A stretch of 5,074 bases of DNA, from assembly GCA_024699005.1 (NCBI GenBank), contig JAILQN010000215.1:1-5074 (forward strand), written 5' to 3'. Below the pieces are notes generated by a model. It was not told where the DNA came from and did not search any database. It saw only the letters and a program-made list of their open reading frames with translations. The DNA comes from Clostridia bacterium (GTDB lineage Bacteria > Bacillota_A > Clostridia > Oscillospirales > Acutalibacteraceae). Shown piece by piece: positions 3,953-5,074 of this stretch; positions within the stretch are counted from its first letter, which is position 1; every line of letters starts with the position of its first letter. The position numbers and the translations under genes were made by a program.

Positions 3953-5074
3953 CGCAGAATTCCGGCAGCATCAGTCCCATCAGTATCTCCGCGTTGGTCC
4001 AGCCGGTCTCCGCGCTGCACGCCGCCCAGCCGACGTCGTGCGGACAGCCGTACGGCTCCCGAAGCTCCATATCGAACGCCCTGCACCATGAACCGTCAAC
4101 AGCCGGGGCGTCCGATTTTGCCTGAGTGCTGACGCAGAACCTTGCGACGCCGCGCCAGAGATCGTAAAAGAACCTGTCTCCGGTCACCCGGTAAGCGAAG
4201 GCGAAGCCCATGGGCAGCCAGTTGACGGAATAGAGCAGATCCGCCACAGGGTCGCCGTTCTCGGTCAGCAGCGAGCACTCGCCCCGCGATTCACGGGAGC
4301 AGTTCGCCTTGTAGCCGGTGTCCCATTCGCGGAAGCCGCCGGAGGGGTGTTTGCGCTGTATCAGGTCGTTCGAGACCCGGTACAGCATTTCTTTGTGCTT
4401 TTCATCCTTTGTCGCTGCGTAAAGAGCCGCCAGCGGCAGGATCAGGCGGCACTGTTCCTCCGTTTCGCTCTGTTCGCGGGCGGTATCGGGGTAGAGGGCC
4501 ATGATCGTCTCCAGCCCCCTGCGGGCGACGTCAAGATACGTTTCGTTCCCTCCGTGAAGATAAGCCAGCAGCAGCGCGGCGTGGTAATATGCGTTGTAAT
4601 GCGCCGAGGCAACGCCGTGTTCCGCTTCGCGCAGCTCTCTGAGTTTGTCTTCGTCCAGAAACGGCATATCTGTCCGCGCGACCCGGCAGCCGTCCTTCGC
4701 CGTGGTCCTTACCAGGAAATCCAGAGCCCTGCACGCCTCCGGGAAACGGGAACCGTCGCCGAAAAACATGCAGTCGTATAAAACCGGCAGCAGCGCCCGC
4801 GCCGCGTCGTCCTGATAGCAGACCTGCCAGGCGGAGTCCGTCCAGCGCAGCATCCCGTCAAACGCGCCGCCCCGGACGGTCATCGGCCCGAAGACGAAGT
4901 CTTTGAGATTTCCGGAAATGCTCAGGGCTTCCTCGTCCCCGGTCAGTTCCGAATAAAAACGGAACGCGCCGGCGGCTTCTCCGCTGCAGTCGGTGCGTAC
5001 GGCCGTCGCCTTTGCCTGTTCGCCGTCGGGGCTTATCTCGTGACGCAGTCCCTCCCTTATGCCGCCGCGTCCTT
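3948..5074 (-). CDS. Six-hairpin (alpha/alpha-barrel) glycan-active protein, C-terminal part (runs off right edge)
   Basis: The frame is open from the right edge (first full codon ending at 5072) to the TGA at 3948-3950, giving 374 visible residues. The ATG at 4883 is internal: it has no ribosome-binding site, and the 63 codons before it continue the protein without a break. Successive helical blocks carry aromatic and acidic residues as in six-hairpin glycosidases. Examples are GGIREGLRHEI near the edge, SAWQVCYQDDAARALLPVLY (about 81-100), SAHYNAYYHAALLLAYLHGG, CRLILPLAALYAAT, GGFREWDTGY, NWLPMGFAFAYRVTGD and the closing DVGWAACSAETGWTNAEI. The QDD (87-89) and REWD acidic clusters are candidates for the active site, but I cannot assign catalytic residues. 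Substrate and GH family number are not deducible. No signal peptide can be judged because the N-terminus is missing. It converges on the glycosidase remnant with 21 bp between stops, consistent with a polysaccharide-use locus to the right. Confidence 0.82.
   Translation of the reverse strand, partial: GRGGIREGLRHEISPDGEQAKATAVRTDCSGEAAGAFRFYSELTGDEEALSISGNLKDFVFGPMTVRGGAFDGMLRWTDSAWQVCYQDDAARALLPVLYDCMFFGDGSRFPEACRALDFLVRTTAKDGCRVARTDMPFLDEDKLRELREAEHGVASAHYNAYYHAALLLAYLHGGNETYLDVARRGLETIMALYPDTAREQSETEEQCRLILPLAALYAATKDEKHKEMLYRVSNDLIQRKHPSGGFREWDTGYKANCSRESRGECSLLTENGDPVADLLYSVNWLPMGFAFAYRVTGDRFFYDLWRGVARFCVSTQAKSDAPAVDGSWCRAFDMELREPYGCPHDVGWAACSAETGWTNAEILMGLMLPEFCV

Overview
The window looks like a piece of a Gram-positive, low- to mid-GC chromosome, most likely a gut-type Clostridia (Oscillospirales or Lachnospirales). 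The basis is the strong purine-rich ribosome-binding sites, the sigma-A-like promoters, the OmpR/VanR-type response regulator paired with a short-loop histidine kinase, and an XRE regulator whose N-terminus matches the form common in Clostridia. No tRNA, rRNA, CRISPR array, insertion sequence or phage gene is visible.

Layout, left to right. (1) Bases 1-228, minus strand: the first 76 codons of a small two-helix membrane protein that runs off the left edge. (2) Bases 229-467: an intergenic region with three elements. A structured leader lies at 276-307. A probable activator-dependent promoter follows, with its -10 at 340-345 and two direct repeats TACGGTGA exactly 11 bp apart at 363-370 and 374-381. 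Last is the kinase's intrinsic terminator (415-438). (3) Bases 468-2251, minus: a two-component system, response regulator first (1577-2251) and kinase second (468-1496), with a good promoter at 2285-2313. (4) Bases 2379-3512, minus: an XRE-family regulator with a long helical, TPR-like C-terminal part and its own promoter at 3559-3587. (5) Bases 3608-3626: a 17-19 bp palindrome of operator type with no obvious owner. (6) About 3660-3926, plus: the C-terminal end of a large glycoside-hydrolase-like protein, with no start and no upstream part, so probably a gene remnant. (7) Bases 3948-5074, minus: the C-terminal 374 codons of a six-hairpin, probably glycan-active protein that runs off the right edge. 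Its terminator lies across both convergent stop codons.

How the genes may work together (inference): the kinase has two membrane helices joined by only about five exposed residues, so it probably senses something within the membrane or through a partner membrane protein. The tandem repeats sit exactly where an OmpR/PhoB-family activator would replace the -35 box of the small membrane-protein gene. The simplest reading is that this two-component system activates the leftward unit starting at 228. The right-hand part is glycan-utilisation territory that includes one dead gene, and the XRE regulator marks the border between the two parts.

Three computed starts should be shortened or extended: the response regulator begins at the ATG at 2251, the XRE protein at the ATG at 3512, and the right-edge gene does not start at 4883 but continues past the window. 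I do not see a clearly unprecedented system. The most testable signals are the nested repeat promoter at 340-396, the orphan palindrome at 3608-3626 and the glycosidase remnant.
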